Part shown: positions 13,276 to 28,075 of the stretch, piece after piece
How positions within the stretch are numbered: position 1 is the stretch's first letter
Layout: each line of letters starts with the position of its first letter
NCBI RefSeq assembly: GCF_954871325.1
Contig: NC_088776.1
Span: 58,366,954 to 58,430,953 of the forward strand
Source of the DNA: Gordionus sp. m RMFG-2023
Taxonomy: Eukaryota > Nematomorpha > Gordioida > Chordodea > Parachordodidae
Direction of reading: 5' to 3'
DNA: 64,000 nt
Program-made: the position numbers and the translations under genes
Notes under the pieces: model-generated
Database searches by the model: none
Told to the model about the DNA's origin: nothing
Seen by the model: only the letters and a program-made list of their open reading frames with translations

Positions 13276-13500
13276 TTATTCATGCTTATTATTCATTAGT
13301 GTATGGCAGCATAAAATTGTTGTACCAGGGGAGAGAGTTTTAATCATTATGGTAAATGATGGATTATCAACCAAGGACATTGGCTGAACCGTATAAATTA
13401 TAAAATCAACAATAACTTTATCAGCCAATATCTGAGGAATATTGTCATTTGCATTATTAAATATGGTTTGAATTAAATTAGCCTTTTTGGATGTAGTCAC
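13276..13500 (-). pseudogene. hAT transposase N-proximal fragment
   Basis: This frame contains VDFIIYTVQPMSLVDNPSF followed by IKTLSPGT. It matches the N-proximal hAT motif of the form VDNPxFxxLIxxLxP that follows the zinc-finger region in ZBED-like transposases. It lies in the same orientation as, and 5' of, the dimerisation region, in the order expected. The central catalytic part between the two is absent. Confidence 0.7.
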
Positions 13501-13640
13501 CTATACCAAAATTATTTAGATGTTTCTCCATTTCCTTAAAACTCTGGAAGAGTCTTATAAAATAAATATTGTAAAAATGACTTACCTTTATGTTTTTCTT
13601 GAGGTTATAGCTACTGGATTGATTTGAGGAAATATTTTTT

Positions 13641-13826
13641 TTACATTTTAAGTAAATAAATTTGAAGCCAGTTTTGGATTATATATTTTAAAAAATTTAT
13701 AAATCTAGGGAATGGGAAATTTGTAGTATAGCTATTAAGAACATTTCCTTCCCTGGTATCTTCCATTTCATTAATATCATTTTCTGAATCACTTTCAACG
13801 ATTTGGATATCCATAATCGATGACAT
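13641..13826 (-). pseudogene. Putative N-terminal exon of the hAT transposase
   Basis: This frame starts MSSIMDIQIVESDSEND and is acidic (NEMEDTREGN), as the N-terminal tails of hAT transposases often are. It lies just inside the element end from which transcription would begin. No BED zinc-finger cysteines are visible, so the DNA-binding region appears to be lost or eroded. Confidence 0.4.
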
Positions 13827-14198
13827 TTTTAATTATTAACACGTGATTTAGGTTTATAGTACAAATGAAAATATAAATTACAAATTAAAAATATATTTCA
13901 ATTTCAAAATTAAATAAAAATATTAATTATATTATATTTAAATTTTCATGTTTATACTTACCTTCATTATATTTTTAAAAGTAGCTAAGTAGCGGCTACT
14001 TAGCTACTTTCTACAAAAAGTAGAAAAATTTAGCCACTATTAGCTATAGCTACCAAAAAAAATTAGCGCGCTACTTTACATCTCTGATTTTAAATCACGA
14101 TTATTAGCTATAAATCTTGGCGAAGCCTGACCAGGAACTGGAAGTTCACAAAAAAAATTTGGGGCAAGTCATGCAAATGGTACCTCTGCAGGTCTCTC

Positions 14199-16052
14199 AT
14201 ATATAATAAAACTTTACAAAGTTTAAAAAGGAATTTGCAGATATTGAAATCTGCTTTGATGAGAAATTCATACTTCCCCTCACTTCAAGGGTGATGGGTT
14301 AAAGTAATAATAATAAAAGCATTTTGGAAAAGAAAGCATCTTTCATATGCCTAACTGAAATTTATATGTACATAGAAGTTAAGGTCAAATGGTATTAATA
14401 TAGCAAACTTTTCATGTATATTAGTGGCAATGTGTATAATGTTTAAAAGTATGTATTATTTATAGCAGATATTTTATGTATCCTAAAATAGCTATTTCAA
14501 AATGTGTAAAATATATATCCTATTTTCTGAAATTTGGTAATGAACTTTTGAGTTATTTTTAAATACACTAAGATTAAATAAATTGATTGCCATATTAAAC
14601 AGGCAATAGTTTCCAGTAATAAATATAATTTTATTCCATTTTACTTTTCCTAACTTTCTATATTTTAATATCTAAAAAACAAGGATTATTACAATTTCTT
14701 TGGTCATAATTCAAAAATTTGGAGCATAGATCTAGTTCATTCCAATCAGCATTAGGCATAAGGGTAACCCAAGCTCTATGGTGCCAACATGAATATGATT
14801 TAGGGGTTAGAAGCCAGGGAGGCTTCAATGAGCATATTCTCTGTTTTGTAAATTTCTATAGATTCTTCAGAGGTTAGACTTTATTAAATTTTTTAAAAGG
14901 CATATAAATATGCTAATATTTTAGTAATAAATATTATATAATAAACAGTTATTAAAATTATATTACTATGAATGATAATTCAAAATAATAAATTATTTCA
15001 AAGTAGTTAATTTAATATTTTAATGTCCTTACAGATTATGCGTATTTAATTAAATAGTTCTTCTAATATTTCACAGAGTATATATGTCAGGGTTCTGAAT
15101 CAAAAGCTCATCAATTATTTTTAGGACTTGATCGTGTTCAGATATATCACTTTTAAATTAATAAAAAAACTTTTTCAATGATTTCTTAAAAACTATCATA
15201 ACATATTTTAGCTTTTTCAGATTCTTCTTCTTTTTCTCTTGCCGTTGTTCTTCATTGAGTTTTGATTTAACGCATCCATTCAATAATGTAAGTAGTAAAA
15301 ATTAAGAAATACGTGATACGTGATATATAACGCATTTGCCCTCTAGCGTTGAAGGTTCAATAGAGCAACGCTAGGTTTTCCTCACCCATCTAATTGGAAC
15401 AATTTAATTTGGGGAAAAAGTAAAAATATGAGGAGCCCTCCACACGTAGGCAACATTTCGAAAAATATTGCTTAAACCTCTATAGGTTTATTAAAAAGGA
15501 GTGGGGCAAAAAAGAGCCTATACAGAACTACAGTATAATTTAATTACTTTAAAGGTGGGTGATGGCTAATTTTAAGCTTAATTTCTAGTGTAAGTTACTA
15601 TTCAATATTGAAATATAATGTACATAGAATCTGTAAATAAATATGATTAACATAAAAAATATTTGCCTGATTCAACCCTATAATACTCTATCACTTCAAA
15701 TTTTCCACCGGATGAAAAATTATCTTCAAATTAAAAAATTGATTTGCCATAATCAATATTGTTTATCATGTATGCAAAAGGTCGAAAAGCTTTATCTAGT
15801 TATTACTATGCTAAGGGTCGAAAAGCTATATCTAGATATTACTTAAAACTAATAAATAACATCCTCATTCTACCATGTAAAATGCAAATCATAAATTTTC
15901 TGCAGATTTGAAATTGCGAATTCAACATATTTGTTATATTCTTAACAATTTTTATAAGTTATGATTTTATTTGCAAGTAAATAAAAAAACATGAAAATTT
16001 CAATCAAATCTTCAAAAAATTGCACTTAAATTATGCTTAGCTTCAGTTGATT
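14199..16052. other. A+T-rich stretch with a small hairpin, no gene
   Basis: No supportable gene. A perfect 9-bp inverted repeat, ctagcgttg and caacgctag with a 14-nt loop, lies at 15,343-15,374. A tandem duplication of about 33 bp with the word gtcgaaaagct lies at 15,779-15,845. It accounts for a short plus-strand frame there. Confidence 0.45.
15343..15374. repeat. Short perfect hairpin
   Basis: The 9-bp arms CTAGCGTTG and CAACGCTAG enclose a 14-nt loop containing ggttcaa. This is a comparatively G+C-rich stem in very A+T-rich surroundings. It may be the tip of a decayed MITE or a structured RNA element. Nothing else supports a role. Confidence 0.4.
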
Positions 16053-16232
16053 TGCGTTGTTAAACGGCAATGGTTGAGTAGATTTTTAAAAATGTATAGC
16101 TCAATGTTTTATTTGGAAAAATATTACGAAAGTCTCCAGATTTTGCTCATAAATAGCACAAGGGTTTGGAGATCTTTTCGAAAGAGGCCTAGGTAATATT
16201 TTACTAATTTAAATGTTGCGTTATAAACCATT
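16053..16232. mobile_element. Degenerate hAT-type MITE
   Basis: The left end reads TGCGTTGTTAAACGGCAATG. The core has gattttgctcataaatagca and gggtttggaga, and the right end carries a decayed inverse (ttataaaccattga). It is the same family as 3,787-4,015. Confidence 0.6.
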
Positions 16233-16454
16233 GACCTATCAGAGAGCGGCGTCGCTAGCTAAGGGTTTGGTTGTTAATGCTAAAGTCCCCTTTCCTCTTT
16301 TAAATAGAACCCAATTTTTAAATAATAAGCACCGATTTAAACATATATTAATATTTTTGAAAAGCCTTCTCTTCCAATTTTAGATTTATTTTTAAATATT
16401 ACTTACTTTGTAGCATTAAATTATTTTATTAACATAACTTATTTTCGCTAAAAA

Positions 16455-16665
16455 AGTTTCTCTCTAAAAAAATTCTCTAAAAATTTATTCTCTATAAACT
16501 AGAATCTCTAAAAATTCATTCTCTATAAACGAGAATCTCTATAAATGAGATTCTCTATAATTGTTTTCTATGTAATTTATAAATCATTCACTACAAATTA
16601 TTTTCTATAAATCATTCTCTATGCACATTATTCTCTATAATATATTAAATAAATGAGAATGTTAG
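16455..16665. repeat. Minisatellite of ttctctataaa units
   Basis: Imperfect tandem units built on ttctctataaa, alternating with gagaatctct, cover about 200 bp. The units carry both strands of the same word (ttctc and gagaa), so the array could form hairpins. No gene overlaps. Confidence 0.6.
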
Positions 16666-17606
16666 ATTTTTATTTTTTAATTAATAGGCAAATTGAATTT
16701 TACTCTCTCTAGAAAACCCTCTCGAATTCTCACACTTCTCTATTCTATTGTATTTTTTGCACACAACTTTTTCTACCCCCCCCCTTCCACCCACTAATCA
16801 GTGACTTCATCACCTCCATTTTTCTTCCTATTGTTTAATATATCTGATGAAAAAGCTTAATATTTTGTTTGAAAATATCAAAAATTATTATTGTCCTAAA
16901 GATTAATAATTGTTTTAATATCTTATGATATTTGTTAAAATTTAGTTTAAAAATATAAAGAATTTTTATCTGGACTTGATTTTCTTTCCATGAAAATTTT
17001 TTAAAAAATATATAAGCGGAACGATATTATCAAAATATCTGTTTTTTCTATCTTAGTATAATTCCATTGATTCAATGGCATATGGGAAATTTGTTAATAG
17101 GCATATGTTTTTAATTTTTAGAAGGTAATTTCTGAATATATAATATATTTTCATTTTGAATGTTAATCTTAGTATCAGTAAAAATATAACCATTTTATTA
17201 TTTTTCTTTAGTTTTAGCGAGCAAATCAGCCTCGAAATTTTACTTTATAATATTAAAATATATTAAATTTGTTTTATTTGAAAAGAAAAATTAATTATTT
17301 ATTCAAAATTTACAATTTAAAAAAAATACTACCTGTTTAAACTCTCTTATAGGTCAAATCTTTTTTAAAAATTTGAAATTGTATCACCTTAGGTGAGTTT
17401 CAGTTGATTTTAGTAATTAGCTGACGTCAAAATATATATTTTAGAAACTGCTTGTATTATAAAAATAATCTGAACAAAAAAAGCAAAAGAAAGTTTAGCA
17501 ACTTTTTTTGTTTAATTTGGTAATTTTACCCTATGCTTGAATCTATATTTTTTAAAAAATTTAAAATAATGTATCATGAGCTAGCCTATTTATCGGATAG
17601 TACATT
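16666..17606. other. A+T-rich stretch, no gene seen
   Basis: No supportable gene, RNA or complete mobile element. A C-homopolymer tract lies near 16,777. Confidence 0.4.
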
Positions 17607-17935
17607 CTAATTGAGGATTTTAATAAATTGTGTTTTTGGGAAAAATAACAAATGAAAAATACTACTCTTTAAATCCTTATGGATAATATAATCTAATAAT
17701 ATATTATTAGAAGCCTTGATGGGAGTGGGGATTTGCCTGTTCTCATAAATATCAATTGCCTTAAAGGAATTAAAAAAATATATTTCGTCAAACCCTTTAT
17801 CAGCTGCTTTTAAATAATTTAGCACAACATCACATATACCAAATACAAATAACAATGCGGGGAAAATGAATTGAACTTCTTGGCTGTATATTAAGAAATC
17901 ATGAACAAAACATTTTGATGCTCATACAAAGGGAA
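17607..17935 (-). other. Unassigned minus-strand coding-like frame
   Basis: The minus-strand frame is open from about 17,935 down to 17,607 and has unusually balanced residues for this window: KCFVHDFLIYSQEVQFIFP, then YLKAADKGFDEIYFF and DIYENRQIPTPIKASNN. No start codon context, splice sites or known domain could be fixed. It might be an exon of a host gene or a remnant of a transposon protein. It sits just left of the repeat related to the large palindrome. Confidence 0.3.
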
Positions 17936-19025
17936 TAAATACGTTTATAAATTACACTAGCTGTATAAAAAAGCTACAACCGATGTTATTAGTCTTAATT
18001 TAACCATGAAAAATTTCCCTCAATTATATAACATAAAATAAACACTTTTAACAATTGTCTTTTTTAATCATTTAAGCTGTATGTCTTTGTGGATAATCAG
18101 CTGCACTGAAGTTTTCGAAATACTAGTTTCTCGGGATATTTGACTAATTGTTTTATGGGTATCAATTGTGTCTTCCTTAGCTCAATATGAGTGTTTCAAC
18201 AGAATCAACTTTTCCTTAGTACGATTTGTGCGTTGTCTACTACCCTCACACCTCTTTCTGCGGATCCAGTAGTATCAACATCTGCGATCAATCGATTCAA
18301 GGCTGCGATAGACCAGTTTCTGTTAAAAAATTCTTTCTAAAACCTGTTGGCGTCATGTTTTCATGTCTTATAATTTTAATCAAACTCAAATATTCTTTAC
18401 TGAAATCTATTATATCTTAATATCTTTTAAATTTTAAAAGGTTATAATTTGAATATTATATTAGTAATATATAATATTATAAATTTAATATTATATTATC
18501 GAGGTTAATCAAATTGCATACTATTAGAAGTTAAATTTGTTAATTATATAAAAGTATATATACAAAAGAATTACAAATATTATTGTTTTAAATATAATAT
18601 AATAGATACAATAAAAACCAATTTTTAAAATTATCGGCTACTTAAATGTAAAGTTAAACAAAAAATTTTTTTTTATTACAAGTGGAAAAGTTCACATTTT
18701 TTTTGTCCAACTTAGAATATGCATAACTTTAGATCCTTTTGATTAAATTTGATCAATCCATCAGGAAGTATTGATCGTTTACCCTTCATTCGACCTTAAC
18801 AAGCTTATTGAATTAAATTCAGAATTTGACAGATTAATTGCTACCACAAAAAGGTCCAAATTTGATAGGTAATAACTTAAGTTAAGCATCATTAACTTAA
18901 AAAATATCATTTTTATCCTGAATTTTTAATATGAAAATTACAAAATAATTATACTTATAATAGATTTTTTTTTAAAAAAAAGAAAGATTTTGGCATTTTT
19001 GTCTAATCAAATATCTTTCCTTTTT
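17936..19025. repeat. Diverged relative of the palindrome arm
   Basis: Several phrases recur in the same order or inverted inside the arms of the large inverted repeat: ctgcactgaagtttt (here about 18,101; arm 21,812), gctgcgatagaccagtttctgtt (here about 18,301; arm about 20,846), and gcataactttagatcc with a gacagattaattgc tail (here about 18,722; arm about 21,002). It is an older, more diverged copy of the same repeat family. No protein-coding content was recognised. The overlapping 64-codon frame at 18,226 is part of the repeat. Confidence 0.6.
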
Positions 19026-19300
19026 TGGATAGACACTACCAAATATATTTATAATATATATTTGAAAAATCGTAATTTTTGAAATCTGTCTGTGCCCTAG
19101 TTAGCAAGAGCGTTACTTGCCAATCCGATGGTTATGGGTTCGAATCCCAGCAATGATCTTTTTATTTTCATAATCTAACTTGGTGGTTCCATCCTTGAGG
19201 GATGATATATCACGTGATTCCCTTTATAATGTATGTTAAATAATAAGGGTCTCAATACATTTTAAAATTTGGTATTTGGTAGTATGTATCAAATAAAAAT
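19026..19300 (+). mobile_element. tRNA-derived SINE, copy 2
   Basis: A tRNA-like head starts near 19,088, with a box-A-like region (tagttagcaagagcg) and a perfect RNA polymerase III B box GGTTCGAATCC at 19,137-19,147. The body continues through aacttggtggttccatcctt and cacgtgattccc to an A+T-rich tail. It matches copy 1 (10,855-11,150, opposite strand) over about 270 bp, including some 60 bp 5' of the head. The B box is intact here and altered in copy 1. Confidence 0.8.
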
Positions 19301-19380
19301 TGTAAAATCACGATTTGCCTCGATATTGCCTTTGGTATTAAGCATCATTAACCTATTTTTTAAGGAATAAAAAATATTTT

Positions 19381-23038
<3,658 letters not shown>

Positions 23039-23401
23039 TGCCAAGGTTAAATGCAAATGCTTTGGTAAAAATAGGTAAAAGATTTTGTTATATTCTCTCT
23101 TAATTGGAGCGAGGTTCATTTTCTTATTCTATAAACAACTTATAAAAAAATTATATTCTTAGAAATATTTAATAATAAATGAATAGACATTAATAGTTGT
23201 ATGTCCTTTTATCTCATAGTAAAGAGTTTAAATACTTTAGTATAATTAAATTAAAAATAATTATACATTTTAAATTTCATTTATATTAAATTTAAAATGT
23301 TTTTATAATACTTTTTTTTAGACAATTATATTAATAGATTAATATATATCAAAAATTTTTACATAAGAATTTGCATTTTATTGGCATTTTGCAGTTTACC
23401 A
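23039..23401. other. Spacer of the giant inverted repeat
   Basis: About 360 bp of A+T-rich single-copy DNA separate the arms. No open frame, RNA motif or terminal-repeat signature is visible. Confidence 0.6.
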
Positions 23402-26400
23402 GCATTTTAGTTCAGTCAAACCCCTATTATATGTATTGTTACATTTTGTTATATAATTTATTAATACAAATTTAAACTTTATTAGATACTCTGATAATAT
23501 TATTAATAAAATTTAAAAAAAAAGATCTCAGACTAACTACATAACAAAAACATGAGATAAAATTTTAATTTTTATCAAGATGTAATAAACAAATTTTTAA
23601 AATAAGATCTTTATTTTTCCCAAATTTTAAGGGAAATAATTTATCATAAATTTCAATCATTATTGGGCGTACTAACTAGGTCAGGGTTAGAACTTAATCA
23701 TAACACTTCATTTCAGTATGCCATGAGTTTCTGAAAAGAAAATAATTTTTATTATATTTTTGTGAAAAATATCAATTCCCCCATTCCCTCTCTATGTCTC
23801 TTCATTTTTTTCCTCTTTCCTTGAAAACATCATATTATAACTCAAACCATTATTGAAATTTTTGATCGGAGAATTCGAAATCTTTGAAAAATAATCCACT
23901 ATTTAAAATTGAATTTTTATATTAGTGAAAGAAAAAAAAATTTATTTTTGTATAATATTTCACATATTTTGAAATCAGTTTGGAAAAAAAAATAATTTTT
24001 CTAACATATGTGCACAAACTAATGGAAAATATTTTTTAAGAAAAGATTTTGGTATTTTTTTAGGCAAAAAAATTCTACCTTTAAGAAAAACAAAATTGAT
24101 GTTTTTTTTCAGACTTTGATTATAAGTCAAAATAGGTGGGCCGTAATTTTTGTTGGAAGTTTGTTCCATCCATACTTTTTTTTAAAGATTTATTTATATA
24201 CACTCTATTCCTATTGAACCGATATCATTTTTGTATTAGCAGTAAATCTCAGAGATCTTCAGGCACAGCCTAACTCAGGCCCGGGTACACGGGCTAACCA
24301 GTTTTTTTCGGACCGAATAGCGCAAATGGTACCTCAGAAAATCTCTGATAAATCTGCAAATTTTAAATATGATTCAATAAAATTTTATAGATTGAAAGAG
24401 GGATAAATAATCAATGCTTTCTGCAAGATTCATCAAATTTTAGGGTTCAATGTTATGCACAAATAGTGGACGTGAGTATAAATAAAATTTGGAGACAAAA
24501 GGTTTTTGGATCTATTGCTTGGAAAAAAAATATTCCAAAATCTGATATTTCATAAACTTCAGTGCATCGATCCACAAAGAGCTGTAGCTGAAATGTTATA
24601 AAAAGAGACAATCCTATGATCTAACCGATGCGAATAAGATTGTCTGTATGTTACTGAACAAAAAACTTCAAGAATTTTGCAGAGATATTTCATTTCATAT
24701 GATTATCATAAGTAAAAAAGCTGTTTACAGTAACTTCAGTGGTAAATCTGCAAAATTATATGTAAGGTGCAGTTTTTCAATGTGAAAATAAAGGAGGTTG
24801 CAGCCATTCTATTGCTAATGCTATTAAAATATCTCAAATTAATTTTAAATGTCCATGATTTTGTCAAATTGAAGTTTAATTTTTTTAAAAATAATTTTAA
24901 CATGTTGGAAAGTTCTAATATTTTGTTTATCCAAATTTAAATGTGCAAAACTTTGGATCCTCTTTATAGAATTTGATAAAATTTGCAGAAAGCATTGACA
25001 ATACATCCCTCTCTCAATTTAAAAGATTTTATTATATTATACAGATTAATTGCTAACAAACTCAAAAAAAAACAGAGAAAAATGTTTGATAATTTTTTTT
25101 TTGAAAATCTGATTATAAATAAAAAAAATTAGAACGGTCAGAATTTTTTTTTGTTCCACCAAGATTACCTTAAAAAGTTATATACATATATGCACTGCAC
25201 TGTGTTCCAATATCGTGCAATAAATCTGCCAAATTCCAATTCAGTAAAATTGCTAAAATCGAGTGAGTGAAAAATAATCCATGCTTTCTGACAGATTCAT
25301 CAAATTCTATCATCAGGGTCCAAAGTTATGCACATTCAAATTTGGGCAAATAAAATTCAAAACTTTCTAAAATGTAAAAAACATTTAAATTAAGAAGGTA
25401 ATTTTTAAAAAAATGTTTTCAGTAATAATGACTTTGAGTTTAATTAAAATTTTAACGATAATTTTATATTAGAGAGACAAAAGGTTTTAGAAGAAACTTT
25501 CTAACAGAAACTGGTCTATCGCAAAATTGATTTGAATGCAAAATTGATGCTACCCGATTAGCATAAAAGGAGATTTATACTAAACCCAGTTCTACCCAGA
25601 TCTCTATAAACTTTTAAATGTAAAAAATAATTAAATATTAAGCCGAATTTTTTTCAAGGAAAAAATTTAATACAAAAAAAATATATTATAAAAGAAAATT
25701 ATTATATAAAAAATATATCCAAAAATATATTTTTTAATATACACCTTAATTTTTAAAAAATTTACCTTATTTATAGACATAACCCTAGTGATCTGCATCG
25801 GGCCTAATTTTTCAAGCCCGGCCTGGCCCGAAATTTTTTTAAATATAGAAATTAATTTTTTTAATTACTCAAAATTAAAGACATATGTTATATGCCGTTT
25901 AATTTCGATAAATAAAATCAAATATTTTTATTTTACATAAAAATTTCAATAAAAAATTGATAAATTAAGAGTATTTAAAAAAAAATCTATAGTCCGACCC
26001 GACCTGGCCCAAATTTTTTTAAAATATTAGGCCCGGCCCGACCCGAACCCAATTATTTTAAATAGAATTAGGCACGAGCCCGGTCCGAAGCCCGTTCGAG
26101 CCGGGCCGGACTTGGGCCGGGTACCGGCCTAACTTTGCAGATCTCTATATAACCCAGATCGAATTATCAACAAATAGTCATCTTAAAATGTTATCTACAC
26201 TTTATTAATTATATTTTCTATTAAGATAATAGATAATCCAATTTTTTTTTACATATATAAAAAAAATATAATTTTTCATAAGATTTATTATGTTATTTTC
26301 CTTCAATTTTTCTTCTGGCTTTTAAATATTAACTAAAATACAGAAATTTTTTACCCTAAAACTGATTAAGCACCAACTATCCGGCGGTTGTTAAACATTT

Positions 26401-27240
26401 ACCAACCCGACTAATCATATTTTTTTCCAAATATTTTTCTAGCCCGAAGGAGGGGCTTTCGGAGCTATGCTTGACTTTTACTTTCTTCTATATTTCTTTA
26501 TTATTTATCTTTTTTTTCCCACTCCCTATAAAATAATAAATTTTTTCTTAAAATATGTTTAAAATTTTAAATGGAAATGACTAATTATTATTATGCTCAT
26601 ATAAGCAAAATTTATAGATATAAAATTTAAAAAAAATAAATAGTAATATTTTATATATAAAATATTTCAAATAAAATATTTTTACTTAAATAAAATCTCA
26701 GACGAACATCATAACAAAAACAGGAGATAAAAATTTAATTTTATTTCTTTAATATACCAGATTAACAATAAAACAAATTTTTAATATATAAAATAAAACA
26801 ATTTATAAAAAATTATCGCAAATTTCAATTACTATTAATGTAGGAGCCTTTTACACTCAGACCTGTCTGATCTGACCATATTATAATGGGCTCACTCTGA
26901 GGACATTCTTTTGGATGTCATTATCGTCACACCATCTTAACACTAGATTTGAGTTGGTCTTGAGTTTCTGAAAATAATCTTTTTTTAAATTCTTTTATGA
27001 TATATTATATTTTGAGAAAAATAATAAGTCTTTTCCCCGTTTTGATGTTTCCTCATTTACTCCTTCCTTCATAATATTTTACTATTTAAATCTAACCATT
27101 ATTAAATATTTTGGATAGATTTTCATATTGAATTCGAATATCTTTAAAAATTTATAAATTAAATTATCAATAAAAAAAGATATCACACCCTTTATAATCA
27201 GTGTGAATTAAATTTCAAAAATATTTGAGCAAAAATCTTA
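23402..27240 (-). repeat. Right arm of the giant inverted repeat
   Basis: This is the inverse of 19,381-23,038, ending gagcaaaaatctta at 27,240. The phrases agcccgaaggaggggctttc (about 26,440) and ccgactaatcatatttttt (about 26,404) are exact inverses of left-arm phrases. It differs from the left arm mainly by a 362-bp MITE insertion and the lack of the microsatellite. The 64-codon minus-strand frame at 23,975-24,169 is part of this repeat. Confidence 0.9.
25786..26147. mobile_element. G+C-rich hAT-type MITE in the right palindrome arm
   Basis: The left end is TAGTGATCTGCATCGGGCC. The right end is the inverse of TAGAGATCTGCAAAGTTAGG. Flanking 8-bp duplications CATAACCC (25,778-25,785) and TATAACCC (26,148-26,155) differ at one base. 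The left arm has no insertion at the matching site, so this inserted after the inverted duplication. The core is packed with gcccg and cggcc words. The sequence family recurs as relics near 4,225, 12,480, 29,860 and in the micro-exon blocks. Confidence 0.85.
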
Positions 27241-27329
27241 TCGTTTTCCCTTTTTCTAAATTTTTACATATATTTATAAGAAATAATTTTTTATTATTTT
27301 CATCGGAACAAAAAAAAAACGTAAAACTA

Positions 27330-27840
27330 ATAAAAAAAAAGAGAAAGAAGAAAGTATAGTATAGTAATTAGATCTTTTAAAACCCGGCTCGGCTCGCCCG
27401 AAAGCTCGAACTGCGCGTTGGGAAAATATTTGGAAAAAATATGATTGGTAGGGCCTGGCAAAAAAATTAAGGAGGAGGCAGGCAGTTTGTTCATAAATAG
27501 TTTTAGGGCTTGATGGGGTAGGAAAATGTATGCAAAACAATATTAGGCAGGACCTGACCAATTTATGTTTTTTTAGTAAGGTTTTAATGGGATAAAAAAT
27601 ATGAAATTGAAGAAAAAAAATGTAGAAATAAAAATATTATGGAATTTTTTTTTTATTAATTTTAAATCTATGGAAAATAAAATGATATCTATTATTAAAA
27701 TAAAGAAAATATAATTAATAAAGGTGGAGATCACATTTTCTAAGATGACTATTTGTTGATATGATATAAATTTCTCATGCCTTTAAATAAGGTATAAATG
27801 TTTTTACAATTAAGTGAACAAAAATATTTTTTAATAGTTT
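27330..27840 (+). repeat. Third partial copy of the palindrome arm
   Basis: Phrases such as ggaaaatatttggaaaaaatatgatt, agttttagggctt and actatttgttgata follow the order and orientation of the left arm at 20,165-20,530. This copy is clearly more diverged than the two palindrome arms are from each other. A 95-codon minus-strand frame over it is a by-product of the repeat. Confidence 0.75.
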
Positions 27841-27866
27841 TTATTTATTATTTATTATATATTATG

Positions 27867-28075
27867 TAGTGATGTAATATGGATATATTTGAGCCGGTTT
27901 TAAAAAACGGCTAACTCAGTATTTAATTCAGAAAAATATTACGCAAACCTGAAGATTTTCTCATGGATGGAACAAAGATTTGAAGATCTATTTGTGAAAT
28001 CTCGAAGCCTAGGCTATATTTTTTTGGCGATTGAGTTTGATAAATTGGCTTAAATGGATTTATTTTCCATCACTA
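27867..28075. mobile_element. hAT-type MITE
   Basis: Terminal repeats TAGTGATG and CATCACTA enclose a 209-bp core with gagccggttttaaaaaacgg, acgcaaacctgaagatttt and aagcctaggctatattttt, matching the TAGTGTTGTTAAAC family. The 8-bp flanks are not identical. Confidence 0.7.

Larger units (their letters stand above)
12594..14086 (-). mobile_element. hAT DNA transposon, internally deleted
   Basis: The element begins CAGAGTTGTTAAACGCTACT and ends with the inverse CTCTG preceded by cgcgctactttacat. It is flanked on both sides by the identical 8-bp target duplication ATTTTAAA (12,586-12,593 and 14,087-14,094), which is diagnostic for the hAT superfamily and indicates a clean insertion. Sub-terminal gctact/agtagc words repeat in both orientations, as expected of transposase-binding sites. 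At 1,493 bp it is shorter than autonomous hAT elements (2.5-5 kb), so much of the transposase has been deleted. The remaining coding blocks are listed separately. Confidence 0.9.
12444..14198. mobile_element. Older palindromic MITE split by a hAT insertion
   Basis: The left end CAGAGACCTGCAG at 12,444 is inverted at the right end as CTGCAGGTCTCT, ending near 14,198. Between these ends and the inner hAT element lie about 150 bp on the left and 110 bp on the right. The left segment contains the family-typical ggcct and gggcc words. The TIR core AGATCTGCA/AGACCTGCA links it to the MITE at 25,786-26,147. It was already present when the inner element inserted. Its own target duplication is no longer clear. 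Confidence 0.6.

Noticed and set aside
13187-13387. 66-codon plus-strand frame
   Set aside because: It is antisense to the hAT transposase remnant, which has recognisable motifs on the minus strand.
27274-27561. 95-codon minus-strand frame
   Set aside because: It lies in the third partial copy of the palindrome arm. The other copies do not keep the frame and no domain is recognisable.
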